Shown: positions 50,509 through 58,818 of the stretch, in pieces
Numbering within the stretch: the stretch's first letter is position 1
Layout of the letters: every line of letters begins with the position of its first letter
From: Pseudonocardia nematodicida
GTDB lineage: Bacteria > Actinomycetota > Actinomycetes > Mycobacteriales > Pseudonocardiaceae
Assembly: GCF_040105385.1 (NCBI RefSeq)
Contig: NZ_JBEDNQ010000016.1
Coordinates: 38,357 to 102,356 of the forward strand
Length of the DNA: 64,000 nucleotides
Reading direction: 5' to 3'
The notes under the pieces: generated by a model
Databases searched by the model: none
The model's input: only the letters and a program-made list of their open reading frames with translations
Told to the model about the DNA's origin: nothing
Made by a program: the position numbers and the translations under genes

Positions 50509-51432
50509 TCATCCCGTGAGCCGCTCCAGGCCCGCCAGGGACTCCCGCCAGCCGGGGGTGCTCGCGTCGATCACCGAGATGTGCGTCGCGCCGTCCACGC
50601 GGACCAGCTCGGAGCGGTCCCCGGCGGCCGTCGCGGCGGCCAGGAACTCCTCGCTCTGCGCGATCGGCACGACCTGGTCGGCGGTCCCGTGCACGCACAC
50701 CGACGGCACGCCCGACGGGACGTGCGCGATCGGGCTCGCGACCGCGTACCGGTCGGGGACCTCCTCCGGGGTGCCGCCGAGCAGCGGCGGGACGTTGCTG
50801 CCCCGGTGCCCCGCGGCGCTGACCAGGTCCAGCACCCCGGCCTGGCTGACCACACCGGCCGGGGTGACCCGCGGGTCCGCACCGGGCGCTCCCGCCGGCA
50901 GCCGCCCGCGCGCGGCCAGCCACATCGCCAGGTGCCCGCCGGCGGAGTGCCCGAGCGCGAACGTCCGGTCCGGGTCGAACGGGACCGCGTCCAGCTCGGT
51001 CACGTGGTCGGTGGCCGCGGCGACGTCGGAGAGCGTGCCCGGCCAGCCGCCACCGGAACCGACCCGCCGATACCCGATGTTCCAGGTCGCGTACCCGGCC
51101 GCGACCAGGGCGGGGACCACCGAGCGCATGTTCTCCGGACCGACGCCGACCCGCCACGACCCCCCGTGTACGACGACGACGAGCGCGCGCGGCTCCGGCC
51201 GGTCCTCGGGCAGCGTGAGGTCGCCGTACTGGTCCGGGTGGTCGCCGTACGCGATCCGCCGGGCCCCGGCCGGCGGCGGCGCCGCGGGTATCGGCGCACT
51301 GTCGAACCCGGCGGGACGATCCGGCCCGCAGCCCGCCACCAGCGACGTCGCCGCGACCGCACCGACGAGGCGGCCGAAGCCGCGCCGGTCGAGCCGGCGG
51401 GCGCCGTCGGGGATCCTGGCCGGGACGTCCAT
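50509..51432 (-). CDS. Exported alpha/beta hydrolase, Tat-type lipoprotein
   Basis: 307 residues. The N-terminus has twin arginines (LDRRGFGRLVG) and a lipobox (TSLVAGC), suggesting Tat export and lipid anchoring. The hydrolase domain has VVVVHGGSWRVG (oxyanion HGG), TFALGHSAGGHLAMWLA (nucleophile GHSAGG), VCVHGTADQVVPI (Asp) and VDGATHISVID (His). This is the BD-FAE/prolyl-oligopeptidase-like esterase group. The substrate is unknown. It lies between rsmE and phoH in the housekeeping run, separated on the rsmE side by a long palindrome. Confidence 0.87.
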   Translation of the reverse strand: MDVPARIPDGARRLDRRGFGRLVGAVAATSLVAGCGPDRPAGFDSAPIPAAPPPAGARRIAYGDHPDQYGDLTLPEDRPEPRALVVVVHGGSWRVGVGPENMRSVVPALVAAGYATWNIGYRRVGSGGGWPGTLSDVAAATDHVTELDAVPFDPDRTFALGHSAGGHLAMWLAARGRLPAGAPGADPRVTPAGVVSQAGVLDLVSAAGHRGSNVPPLLGGTPEEVPDRYAVASPIAHVPSGVPSVCVHGTADQVVPIAQSEEFLAAATAAGDRSELVRVDGATHISVIDASTPGWRESLAGLERLTG

Positions 51433-51491
51433 CCGCCGATCATGTCAGTGCGCCGGGACGGGAGCCGTGGCACGTCCTGCCCCGGTTCTCA

Positions 51492-51555
51492 CCGCCGAGA
51501 TACGCCTCAGCGGGGATTGTTGATCTCTGTGGCCCGCTCAGCCGTATCTCGGCGG
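51492..51555. terminator. Long palindrome downstream of rsmE
   Basis: 23-nt arms (51492-51514 and 51533-51555, each carrying CCGCCGAGATACG or its complement at the outer end) match at 21 positions around an 18-nt loop. It is located 38 nt downstream of the rsmE stop and 60 nt upstream of the hydrolase start. No T tract. Terminator or 3'-end structure. Confidence 0.65.
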
Positions 51556-51592
51556 GGACCGGCACCGCGCGAGCGGTTCGGCGGGCCCGGCG

Positions 51593-52339
51593 TCAGCGGG
51601 CCCAGCGCCCGGTGCGCACGGCCAGCGCGCCCAGCGCCACGCAGGCCGCGGTCGAGGCGCGCAGCACCTCGGGCCCCAGCCGCACCGGAACCGCACCGGC
51701 GGCGGTCAGCGCGGCCAGCTCGCCGTCGTCGACCCCGCCCTCGGGCCCGACGGCCAGCAGCACCTCGCCGGCGGCCGGGAGGTCGACGTCGGCCAGACCG
51801 GTCCTGGCCGACTCGTGGAGCACGAGTGCGGTGTCGGCCTCGGCCACGCGCCGCGCCAGCTGCGGGGTGCTGAGCGGTGCCGCGACCTCCGGCTGCCACG
51901 GGCGGCGGGCCTGCTTGGCCGCCTCCCGCACGCTGCTGCGCCAGCGTTCCAGGGCCTTCGCGCCGCGCGGGCCGTCGTCCCAGCGGGCGACGCAGCGGGC
52001 CGCCCGCCAGGGCACGAACCCGTCCGCGCCGGCCTCGGTGGCCGTCTCGACCGCGAGCTCGCCCCGGTCGCCCTTCACCAGCGCCTGCGCGACGACGACC
52101 CGGACCGCGGGCGCGGGCACGGTCTCGACCGAGGCCACCCGCACCGACAGCGCGTCGCGCCCGGCGGCGGCGACCACCGACGCGTGCGCGACGCCGCCGC
52201 GGCCGTCGGACAGCACCAGCTCCTCGCCGGGGCGCAGCCGCCGCACGGTCGCGGCGTGCCGCCCCTCCGGACCGTCGAGGACGGCCTCGGCGCCCGCGGC
52301 GGGAAGCGCGTCGACGAGGAAGAGCGGAGCGGTCGTCAT
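51593..52339 (-). CDS. rsmE: 16S rRNA (uracil1498-N3)-methyltransferase
   Basis: 248 residues. An N-terminal PUA-like domain (GPEGRHAATVRRLRPGEELVLSDGRGGVAHASVV) precedes a SPOUT methyltransferase domain with VVAQALVKGDRGELAVETATEAGADGFVPWRAARCVARW, AAKQARRPWQPEVAAPL and the knot loop GEVLLAVGPEGGVDDGELAAL...VRLGPEVLRASTA. It methylates U1498 of 16S rRNA. It follows dnaJ by 13 nt, the standard hrcA-dnaJ-rsmE order. Confidence 0.94.
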   Translation of the reverse strand: MTTAPLFLVDALPAAGAEAVLDGPEGRHAATVRRLRPGEELVLSDGRGGVAHASVVAAAGRDALSVRVASVETVPAPAVRVVVAQALVKGDRGELAVETATEAGADGFVPWRAARCVARWDDGPRGAKALERWRSSVREAAKQARRPWQPEVAAPLSTPQLARRVAEADTALVLHESARTGLADVDLPAAGEVLLAVGPEGGVDDGELAALTAAGAVPVRLGPEVLRASTAACVALGALAVRTGRWAR

Positions 52340-52352
52340 GAACCGGAGCCGG

Positions 52353-53519
52353 TCACCGGGTCCAGGAGTCGCGCAGCCGGGAGAACAGGCCGTGCCCGTT
52401 CCGGTTGCCGCCGACCAGGTCCGGCTGCTCCTCGCCGCGCATCTTGGCGAGCTGGCGCAGCAGCTCGGTCTGCTCCTTGTCCAGCTTGCTCGGGACCGCC
52501 ACCTCGACGTGCACCAGCAGGTCGCCGTAGCCGTCGATCCGCCCGGTGGAGCGCAGCCGGGGCATACCCTTGCCGCGCAGCGTGCGGACGGTGCCGTGCT
52601 GGGTGCCGGCCTCGACGTCGAGCTCCTGCACCGTCCCGTCGAGCAGCTCCAGCGGCAGGGTGGTGCCGAGCGCGGCCGCCGTCATCGGCAGCGGCAGCGT
52701 GCAGTGCAGGTCCGCGCCATCCCGGGTGAAGATCTCGTGCGGGGCTTCCTCGACCTCCACGTAGAGGTCGCCGGCGGGGCCGCCGCCCGAGCCGACCTCG
52801 CCCTGCCCGGACAGCCGCACCCGCATGCCCTCGGCGACGCCGGCCGGGATCTTCACCGACACCGTGCGTCGGGACCGGACCCGCCCGTCGCCGGCGCACT
52901 GCCGGCAGGGTTCGGGGATGACCTCGCCGAACCCGCGGCAGGTGGGGCACGGCCGCGCGGTGACGACCTGGCCGAGGAACGAGCGCTGCACGCTCTGGAT
53001 CTCGCCGGAGCCGTTGCAGGTGTCGCAGGCGGTGGGGTGGGTGCCCTCGGCGCAGCCGGAGCCCTGGCACAGGGTGCACAGCACCGCGGTGTCGACCGCG
53101 AGGTCGCGCTGCACGCCGGCCGCGCACTCCTGCAGCGACAGCTCCATCCGGATCAGCGCGTCCGCACCGGGCTGCACCCGGCTGCGCGGGCCGCGACCGC
53201 GGCCACCGCCGGCGGTCCCGCCGAAGAAGGCGTCCATGATGTCGCTGAATCCGCCGAACCCGGCGAACGGGTCCTGGCCGCCGGTCCCGCCCCCGCCGCG
53301 CGGGTCCATCGGGTCGCCGCCGAGGTCGACGATCCGGCGCTTCTCCGGGTCGGTCAGCACCTCGTAGGCGGTGCTGACCTCGCGAAAGCGTTCCTTCGCC
53401 GCCTCGTCGGGGTTGACGTCGGGGTGCAGTTCACGGGCGAGCCTGCGGTATGCCCGCTTGATCTCCGTCGCGTCGGCGCCCTGCTCGACGCCCAGGATCC
53501 CGTAGTAGTCGCGTGCCAC
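52353..53519 (-). CDS. dnaJ: Chaperone protein DnaJ (DnaJ2 type)
   Basis: 388 residues from GTG 53519. The J domain (DYYGILGVEQGADATEIKRAYRRLARELHPDVNPDE) carries HPD, followed by a Gly/Phe-rich linker (DPFAGFGGFSDIMDAFFGG). Four zinc motifs follow: CTLCQGSG, CDTCNGSG, CPTCRGFG and CRQCAGDG. The C-terminal substrate domains are complete. Co-chaperone of DnaK. It lies downstream of hrcA, separated by an 11-bp hairpin that may reduce read-through. Confidence 0.96.
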   Translation of the reverse strand: MARDYYGILGVEQGADATEIKRAYRRLARELHPDVNPDEAAKERFREVSTAYEVLTDPEKRRIVDLGGDPMDPRGGGGTGGQDPFAGFGGFSDIMDAFFGGTAGGGRGRGPRSRVQPGADALIRMELSLQECAAGVQRDLAVDTAVLCTLCQGSGCAEGTHPTACDTCNGSGEIQSVQRSFLGQVVTARPCPTCRGFGEVIPEPCRQCAGDGRVRSRRTVSVKIPAGVAEGMRVRLSGQGEVGSGGGPAGDLYVEVEEAPHEIFTRDGADLHCTLPLPMTAAALGTTLPLELLDGTVQELDVEAGTQHGTVRTLRGKGMPRLRSTGRIDGYGDLLVHVEVAVPSKLDKEQTELLRQLAKMRGEEQPDLVGGNRNGHGLFSRLRDSWTR

Positions 53520-53550
53520 CTGGCTTCTCGTCCTCAATGTCCCTCGACAA

Positions 53551-53578
53551 CGCCCGCCCGGGATCGTCCGGGCGGGCG
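53551..53578. terminator. Hairpin between hrcA and dnaJ
   Basis: Perfect 11-bp arms CGCCCGCCCGG (53551-53561) and CCGGGCGGGCG (53568-53578) with a 6-nt loop in the 85-nt gap. It could be an intrinsic attenuator or processing site within the operon. Confidence 0.6.
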
Positions 53579-53604
53579 CGGATGTGTGTGTCTCTCCGTG
53601 ATGT

Positions 53605-54624
53605 TCAGCGCCCGGCCAGGATCTCACCCACGTACCGGGCGACGGCATGCACCGCCGAGATCGTGCCCGGATAGTCCATCCGGGTCGGCCCGACGACACC
53701 CATGCCGCCCAGCGGGGTGCCCGCGCCGTACCCGATCGTCACCACCGACGCCGTCCGCAGGTCCTCGGACTCGTTCTCCTCGCCGATCCGCACCGTGACC
53801 AGGCCGGACTCCTGGGACGCGGCCAGCAGCCGCATCACCACGACCTGTTCCTCCAGCGCCTCCAGGACCTGGCGCAGCGAGCCCGGGAAGTCGGCGTGAC
53901 CGCGGGTGAGGTTCCCGGTGCCGCCGAGCACCATGCGCTCCTCCGGGTGCTCGACGAGGGTCTCGATGAGCACCGTCGCGAGCTGGGTCAGCGGGACGCG
54001 CAGGTCGTCCGGCCCGGTCTCGGGCAGCTCGGCGACGGCGACCGAGGCCTCGGCCAGCCGGCGTCCGTTGAGCGCGTTGCCCAGGATCTCCCGCACCCGC
54101 GCGAGCGCGGCGTCGTCGAGCACGTCGCCCAGGTCGACCACCCGCTGGTCGACCCGGCCCGAGTCGGTGATCAGCACCAGCATCAGGCGGGCCGGGGTCA
54201 GCTGCACGACCTCCAGGTGCCGCACCGTGGACCGGGTCAGCGTCGGGTACTGGACGACGGCGACCTGCCGGGTCAGCTGGGCCAGCAGCCGGACGCTGCG
54301 GCGCAGCACGTCGTCGAGGTCCACCGCGCCGTCGAGGAAGGTCTGCACCGCCCGCTTCTCGGCCGCCGAGAGCGGCTTGACCTGCGAGATCCGGTCGACG
54401 AACTGGCGGTAGCCCTTGTCGGTCGGGATCCGCCCGGCGCTGGTGTGCGGCTGCGCGATCAGACCGTCGTCCTCGAGGACGGCCATGTCGTTGCGGACGG
54501 TGGCGCTCGAGACACCCAGGTTGTGCCGGTCGACGATCGCCTTGGACCCGACCGGCTCCTGGGTCGCCACGTAGTCGGCCACGATGGCCCGCAGCACCGC
54601 GAAGCGTCGTTCATCGGCGTTCAC
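53605..54624 (-). CDS. hrcA: Heat-inducible transcription repressor HrcA
   Basis: 339 residues from GTG 54624, chosen because GGGGAGG lies 8 nt upstream. The in-frame GTG at 54633 would overlap that site. The N-terminal winged helix is VLRAIVADYVATQEPVGSKAIVDRHNLGVSSATVRNDMAVLEDDGLIAQPHTSAGRIPTDKGYRQFVD. The C-terminal domain includes GPTRMDYPGTISAVHAVARYVGEIL. It represses chaperone genes through CIRCE. I see no CIRCE in front of its own gene, only a GGAACG-N7-CGTTCC dyad. Confidence 0.95.
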   Translation of the reverse strand: MNADERRFAVLRAIVADYVATQEPVGSKAIVDRHNLGVSSATVRNDMAVLEDDGLIAQPHTSAGRIPTDKGYRQFVDRISQVKPLSAAEKRAVQTFLDGAVDLDDVLRRSVRLLAQLTRQVAVVQYPTLTRSTVRHLEVVQLTPARLMLVLITDSGRVDQRVVDLGDVLDDAALARVREILGNALNGRRLAEASVAVAELPETGPDDLRVPLTQLATVLIETLVEHPEERMVLGGTGNLTRGHADFPGSLRQVLEALEEQVVVMRLLAASQESGLVTVRIGEENESEDLRTASVVTIGYGAGTPLGGMGVVGPTRMDYPGTISAVHAVARYVGEILAGR

Positions 54625-54657
54625 TCGGCGCACCTCCCCGGGTCACGCGGACTCCTC

Positions 54658-54676
54658 GGAACGAACCTGACGTTCC
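54658..54676. promoter_or_regulatory. Dyad at the hrcA transcription start region
   Basis: GGAACG (54658-54663), N7, CGTTCC (54671-54676). On the minus strand TACGAT (54688-54683) is a -10 box whose expected start point is near 54676, so the dyad spans about +1 to +19. It differs from the CIRCE consensus. Confidence 0.45.
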
Positions 54677-54771
54677 GCCACCATCGTAGGCGTCCCGTGC
54701 ACCGGACGGCCGAGACCGCGCGTCGGCGCTGCTCACCCCGCCCGCTCGGCGTCCCGCGGGTCCCGGACGCG

Positions 54772-56034
54772 TCAGCGCGGACCGGACGCCGAGGCCGGCT
54801 CGGGCACCAGCAGGTCGGTCACCACCCGGTCGGCCAGCAGCCGTCCCCGGTCGGTCAGCACCGCCCGGCCGGCCGCGTGCGCGTCGTGGACCAGCAGACC
54901 GTCGGCGACGGCCCGGGCCGCGGCGGCCCTGGCGTCGCGCTCCAGCAGCTCCAGCGGGAGCCCCTCGGCCAACCGCAGCCGCAGCATCACCCGCTCGGTG
55001 TGCCGCTGCTCGTCGGTGAGGTCCTCGCCGCCCGCCTCGGGGCGCTCGCCGGCCTCCAGCATCCCCGCCCAGCGGGCCGGGTGCTTCACGTTCCACCAGC
55101 GCCGGCCGGCCAGGTGCGAGTGCGCGCCCGGGCCGATCCCCCACCAGTCGCCGTCGTGCCAGTACCCGAGGTTGTGCCGGCACTCGGCACCCGGCAGCGA
55201 CCAGTTCGACACCTCGTACCAGGCCATCCCGGCCGCGCGCAGCCGCGCGTCGAGCAGCTCGTAGCGGTGCGCGGCGACGTCGTCGTCGGGGGCCGGGAGC
55301 TCGCCACGGCGGACCCGCCGGGCCAGTGCGGTGCCGTCCTCGACGATCAGCGAGTAGGCCGAGACGTGGTCGACCCCGGCCTCGAGTACGGCGTCGGCGG
55401 AGCGCTGGAGGTCCTCGTCGCGCTCGCCCGGCGTGGCGTAGATCAGGTCCAGGTTGACGTGCCCGAACCCGGCCGCCCGCGCCTCCCGCGCGGCCTCGAC
55501 GGCGCGCCCCGGGGTGTGCGTGCGGTCCAGCACCGCGAGGACGTGCCGGGCCGCGGACTGCATCCCCAGCGAGACCCGGGTGAAGCCGCCCTCGCGGATG
55601 CGGGCGAAGAACTCCGGCGACGTCGACTCGGGGTTCGACTCGGTGGTGACCTCGGCGTACAGGGCGAGCGGGAAGTGCTCCTTCACAGCGGCCAGCACCG
55701 CGGACAGCCGATCGGCGCCGATCAGCGACGGCGTCCCGCCGCCGACGAACACCGTCTGCACGGTGCGGTCGCCGACCGTGCGGGCGGCCAGCGCGATCTC
55801 GGCGCGGGCCGCGGCGAGCCAGCCGTCCGGGGACGAGGCATCGCCCGCCAGCTCGGAGGCGGTGTAGGTGTTGAAGTCGCAGTAGCCGCAGCGGGTCGCG
55901 CAGAACGGCACGTGGACGTACAGCCCGAAGGGCGGTGGATCGGCGGGGTTCCCGACGGCGGGTGGCACGTCTCCCGAGTCTGCCAGGCGGGTCGATGTGC
56001 CGACTCCCACGATCCGGACGTCACGGTGGCCCAC
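54772..56034 (-). CDS. hemW: Radical SAM protein HemW (heme chaperone; formerly HemN-like)
   Basis: 420 residues. The radical-SAM motif is VPFCATRCGYCDFNTYT (CxxxCxxC), with VFVGGGTPSLIGADRL and RVSLGMQSAARHVLAVLDRTH as further family motifs, and a C-terminal HemN_C domain (LRLRLAEGLPLELLERDARAAAARAVADGLL). Presence of the fourth Cys context and NLDLIYATPGE fits HemW rather than true HemN. It inserts or carries heme. It is divergent from the sulfate-assimilation operon, with under 30 nt to the leader peptide start. Confidence 0.9.
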   Translation of the reverse strand: MGHRDVRIVGVGTSTRLADSGDVPPAVGNPADPPPFGLYVHVPFCATRCGYCDFNTYTASELAGDASSPDGWLAAARAEIALAARTVGDRTVQTVFVGGGTPSLIGADRLSAVLAAVKEHFPLALYAEVTTESNPESTSPEFFARIREGGFTRVSLGMQSAARHVLAVLDRTHTPGRAVEAAREARAAGFGHVNLDLIYATPGERDEDLQRSADAVLEAGVDHVSAYSLIVEDGTALARRVRRGELPAPDDDVAAHRYELLDARLRAAGMAWYEVSNWSLPGAECRHNLGYWHDGDWWGIGPGAHSHLAGRRWWNVKHPARWAGMLEAGERPEAGGEDLTDEQRHTERVMLRLRLAEGLPLELLERDARAAAARAVADGLLVHDAHAAGRAVLTDRGRLLADRVVTDLLVPEPASASGPR

Positions 56035-56062
56035 GTCCGGACACCGTGCGAAGCTGGACGAC

Positions 56063-56149
56063 GTGCACGCGCTCCGTCTCCGCCTCGTGGCCCGACGCCA
56101 CGTGGACCTGAACCGGACCCGCAGCGCGCTCTGTCGCCGTCCTTCCTGA
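56063..56149 (+). CDS. Actinobacterial cysteine leader peptide ahead of sulfite reductase
   Basis: 28 residues from GTG 56063. It contains LVARRHVDLNRTRSALCRRPS, which fits the RRHVDL.R..SA.C pattern of the annotated 'putative leader peptides' found upstream of actinobacterial sulfur genes. The single Cys codon lies near the end, where cysteine shortage would stall ribosomes. It is placed 88 nt before the sulfite reductase ATG. No ribosome-binding site precedes GTG, so it may be leaderless. A GTCCGGAC palindrome lies at 56035-56042. Confidence 0.8.
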   Translation: MHALRLRLVARRHVDLNRTRSALCRRPS

Positions 56150-56237
56150 CGGCCCCGTCTGACATCTCCCGGGTCGCGTCGCGCCCCGTCCCGGGTGTGC
56201 CGTGTGCCCGGAACCCGACTCCCGGAGCACCCACCAC

Positions 56238-57905
56238 ATGGCGCCCTCGAAGACCGCCCCCGGCCGAGCGAAAGGCCAGGGCCAGTGGAAACTCGGCCAC
56301 CGCGAGCCGCTCAACCCGAACGAGCGCAGCAAGCGTGACGACAACCCGCTGAACGTCCGCACCCGGATCGAGAACATCTACGCCGAGCGGGGCTTCGACT
56401 CGATCGACCCGGCCGACCTGCGCGGCCGGTTCCGCTGGATGGGCCTCTACACCCAGCGCAAGCCCGGGATCGACGGCGGACGCACCGCGGCGCTGGAGCC
56501 CGAGGAGCTCGACGACTCCTACTTCATGATGCGGGTCCGGCTCGACGGCGGCGCCGTGAACGTCGCCCAGCTCCGGGCGCTCGGCGAGGTCTCCCAGCGC
56601 TACGGCCGGGACACCGCCGACGTCACCGACCGGGAGAACATCCAGTACCACTGGATCCGCGTCGAGGACGTGCCCGCGATCTGGAACATGATCGAGCCGC
56701 TGGGCATGCAGACCACCGAGGCCTGCGGCGACTGCCCGCGCGTCGTGATGGGCTCGCCGGTGGCCGGGGTGTCGGCCGACGAGAAGATCGACCCGACGCC
56801 GGCGATCGACGAGATCGTCCGCCGGTTCATCGGCGACCGGGAGCTGTCCAACCTCCCGCGCAAGTTCAAGTCGGCGATCTCCTGGCAGCAGGACGTCGCG
56901 CACGAGGTCAACGACATCTCCTTCGTCGGCGTCGACCACCCCGAGCACGGTCCGGGCTTCGACCTCTGGGTCGGTGGCGGGCTCTCGACCAACCCGAAGA
57001 TCGCGCAGCGGCTCGGCGCCTGGGTGCCGCTCGACGAGGTGCCCGACGTGTGGCACGGCGTCGTGCAGGTGTTCCGGGACTACGGCTACCGCCGGCTGCG
57101 GCACCGGGCCCGGATCAAGTTCCTGATCGCCGACTGGGGCGCCGAGAAGTTCCGCCAGATCCTGGAGGACGAGTACCTGGGCCGGAAGCTGGTCGACGGC
57201 CCCGCGCCGGAGATCCCCGAGCGGCCGATCGACCACGTCGGCGTCCACAAGCAGAAGGACGGCCGCAACTACGTCGGCGTCGCGCCGCCGTCCGGCCGGG
57301 TGTCCGGGACGACGCTGGTCGCCGTCGCCGAGGCGGCCGAGCGCGCCGGGTCGGACCGGATCACCTTCACGCCGTACCAGAAGATCGTCGTGCTGGACGT
57401 GGCCGACGAGAAGCTCGACGGGCTGATCGAGGACCTCAACACGCTCGGCCTGCCCGCCCAGCCGTCGACCTGGCGCCGGGCCACGATGGCCTGCACCGGC
57501 ATCGAGTTCTGCAAGCTCGCGATCGTCGAGACCAAGGAGCGCGCGATCCGGCTGGTCGAGGACCTCGAGAAGCGGCTCGCCGACGTCGTGCCGGACGTCC
57601 CGATCTCGCTGCACCTCAACGGCTGCCCGAACGCCTGCGCGCGCACCCAGGTCGCCGACATCGGGCTGAAGGGCCAGATCGTCACCGACGCCGACGGCAA
57701 CCAGGTCGAGGGCTTCCAGGTGCACCTGGGCGGCGGGCTCGGGCTCGACGCCGGCTTCGGGCGGAAGCTGCGTGGCCTGAAGGTGACCAGCGCGGAGCTG
57801 GGCGAGTACGTCGAGCGCGTCGTGCGGAACTTCGCCGACCAGCGCGACGGCGACGAGCGGTTCGCGCAGTGGGTGCTGCGGGCCGACGAGAACGATCTCA
57901 AGTAG
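56238..57905 (+). CDS. sir: Ferredoxin-dependent sulfite (nitrite/sulfite) reductase
   Basis: 555 residues from ATG 56238. It has two ferrodoxin-like halves (FMMRVRLDGGAVNVAQLRALGEVSQRYGRDTADVTDRENIQYHW; NYVGVAPPSGRVSGTTLVAVAEAAERAG). The siroheme/[4Fe-4S] ligands are C419, C425 (CTGIEFC) and C463, C467 (CPNAC). Similar to mycobacterial NirA/SirA. It reduces sulfite to sulfide in cysteine synthesis. It heads the operon with the zinc-ribbon gene, cysH, cysD and cysN, and is preceded by a Cys leader peptide. The context favours sulfite over nitrite. Confidence 0.93.
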   Translation: MAPSKTAPGRAKGQGQWKLGHREPLNPNERSKRDDNPLNVRTRIENIYAERGFDSIDPADLRGRFRWMGLYTQRKPGIDGGRTAALEPEELDDSYFMMRVRLDGGAVNVAQLRALGEVSQRYGRDTADVTDRENIQYHWIRVEDVPAIWNMIEPLGMQTTEACGDCPRVVMGSPVAGVSADEKIDPTPAIDEIVRRFIGDRELSNLPRKFKSAISWQQDVAHEVNDISFVGVDHPEHGPGFDLWVGGGLSTNPKIAQRLGAWVPLDEVPDVWHGVVQVFRDYGYRRLRHRARIKFLIADWGAEKFRQILEDEYLGRKLVDGPAPEIPERPIDHVGVHKQKDGRNYVGVAPPSGRVSGTTLVAVAEAAERAGSDRITFTPYQKIVVLDVADEKLDGLIEDLNTLGLPAQPSTWRRATMACTGIEFCKLAIVETKERAIRLVEDLEKRLADVVPDVPISLHLNGCPNACARTQVADIGLKGQIVTDADGNQVEGFQVHLGGGLGLDAGFGRKLRGLKVTSAELGEYVERVVRNFADQRDGDERFAQWVLRADENDLK

Positions 57906-57916
57906 GGGCGCCCGGA

Positions 57917-58117
57917 ATGAGCGAGCGAGCGGCACCGTTCTACTGCCCGTACTGCGGCGAGGAGGACCTGCGACCCGCCCAGAGGTCGGAGAAGGTCCCC
58001 GGCGCCGCCTGGTGGTGCGCGGGCTGCCTGCGCACCTTCGTCGTGTCCTTCGTCGGGATCGGTGTGCCCTCGGGCCCCTCGTCCCCCACGGTCCCCTCGG
58101 GAACGGAGCCGTCATGA
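57917..58117 (+). CDS. Small zinc-ribbon protein of the sulfate assimilation operon
   Basis: 66 residues. Two CxxC pairs (YCPYCGEED and WWCAGCLRTF) about 25 residues apart form a zinc ribbon, followed by a Ser/Pro-rich tail. Small proteins of this kind lie between sulfite reductase and cysH in Streptomyces and related genera. The function is unknown; a role in iron-sulfur or sulfur-carrier handling is possible. Its stop overlaps the cysH ATG by 4 nt. Confidence 0.82.
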   Translation: MSERAAPFYCPYCGEEDLRPAQRSEKVPGAAWWCAGCLRTFVVSFVGIGVPSGPSSPTVPSGTEPS

Positions 58118-58818
58118 GTGTTGCCCTCGAGACCGACCTGCGCACCACCGCCGAGCGTGGCGCCGACGAGCTCGGGCCGGACGCGACCGCCGAGCAGCTG
58201 CTCGCCTGGGCGGCGGAGACCTTCGGCGACGAGCTGATCGTCGCGTCGAACATGCAGGACGCGGTGCTGATCGACCTGGCCCACCGCGCCAAGCCCGATG
58301 TGCGGATCCTCTTCCTGGAGACCGGCTACCACTTCGCCGAGACGATCGGCACCCGCGACGCCGTCGACGCGGTCTACCCGGAGCTGTCGATCGTGAACGC
58401 CACGGCCCGGCAGTCGGTCGCCGAGCAGGACGCCGAGTACGGCAAGGATCTGTTCGCCCGCGAACCCGACCGTTGCTGTGCGCTGCGGAAGGTGGCGCCG
58501 CTGCAGGACACCCTGTCCCGCTACGACGCCTGGGTCACCGGCGTCCGGCGGGTGGAGGCCCCGACCCGGGCCGGCACCCCGCTGATCACCTACGACGACA
58601 AGTTCGGGCTGGTCAAGATCAACCCGATCGCGGCGTGGAGCGACGAGCAGATGGACGCCTACATCGCCGAACACGGCGTCCTGGTCAACCCGCTGGTCGA
58701 CGCCGGCTACCCGAGCATCGGCTGCGCGCCCTGCACGGCGAAGCCCGCACCCGGTTCCGATCCGCGTTCCGGTCGCTGGTCCGGCCGGGCCAAGACCGAG
58801 TGCGGCCTGCACGGATGA
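58114..58818 (+). CDS. cysH: Adenylylsulfate (APS) reductase, CysH family
   Basis: 234 residues. PAPS-reductase fold with DELIVASNMQDAVLIDLAHR (phosphate-binding loop) and LFLETGYHFAETI. Four Cys of the [4Fe-4S] site are C121-C122 (RCCALRKV) and C204/C207 (GCAPC), and the catalytic C230 is in KTECGLHG. The cluster-binding Cys mark it as an APS reductase rather than a PAPS reductase, consistent with the absence of cysC here. It makes sulfite for the adjacent reductase. Confidence 0.94.
   Translation: MSVALETDLRTTAERGADELGPDATAEQLLAWAAETFGDELIVASNMQDAVLIDLAHRAKPDVRILFLETGYHFAETIGTRDAVDAVYPELSIVNATARQSVAEQDAEYGKDLFAREPDRCCALRKVAPLQDTLSRYDAWVTGVRRVEAPTRAGTPLITYDDKFGLVKINPIAAWSDEQMDAYIAEHGVLVNPLVDAGYPSIGCAPCTAKPAPGSDPRSGRWSGRAKTECGLHG

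Noticed and set aside
54625..54771. CIRCE element upstream of hrcA
   Set aside because: No match to TTAGCACTC-N9-GAGTGCTAA or a near variant. Only the unrelated GGAACG/CGTTCC dyad is present.
53647..56352. A 901-residue plus-strand frame across hrcA and hemW
   Set aside because: Antisense shadow of two recognised genes, with no domain and extreme Arg/Gly/Pro content.
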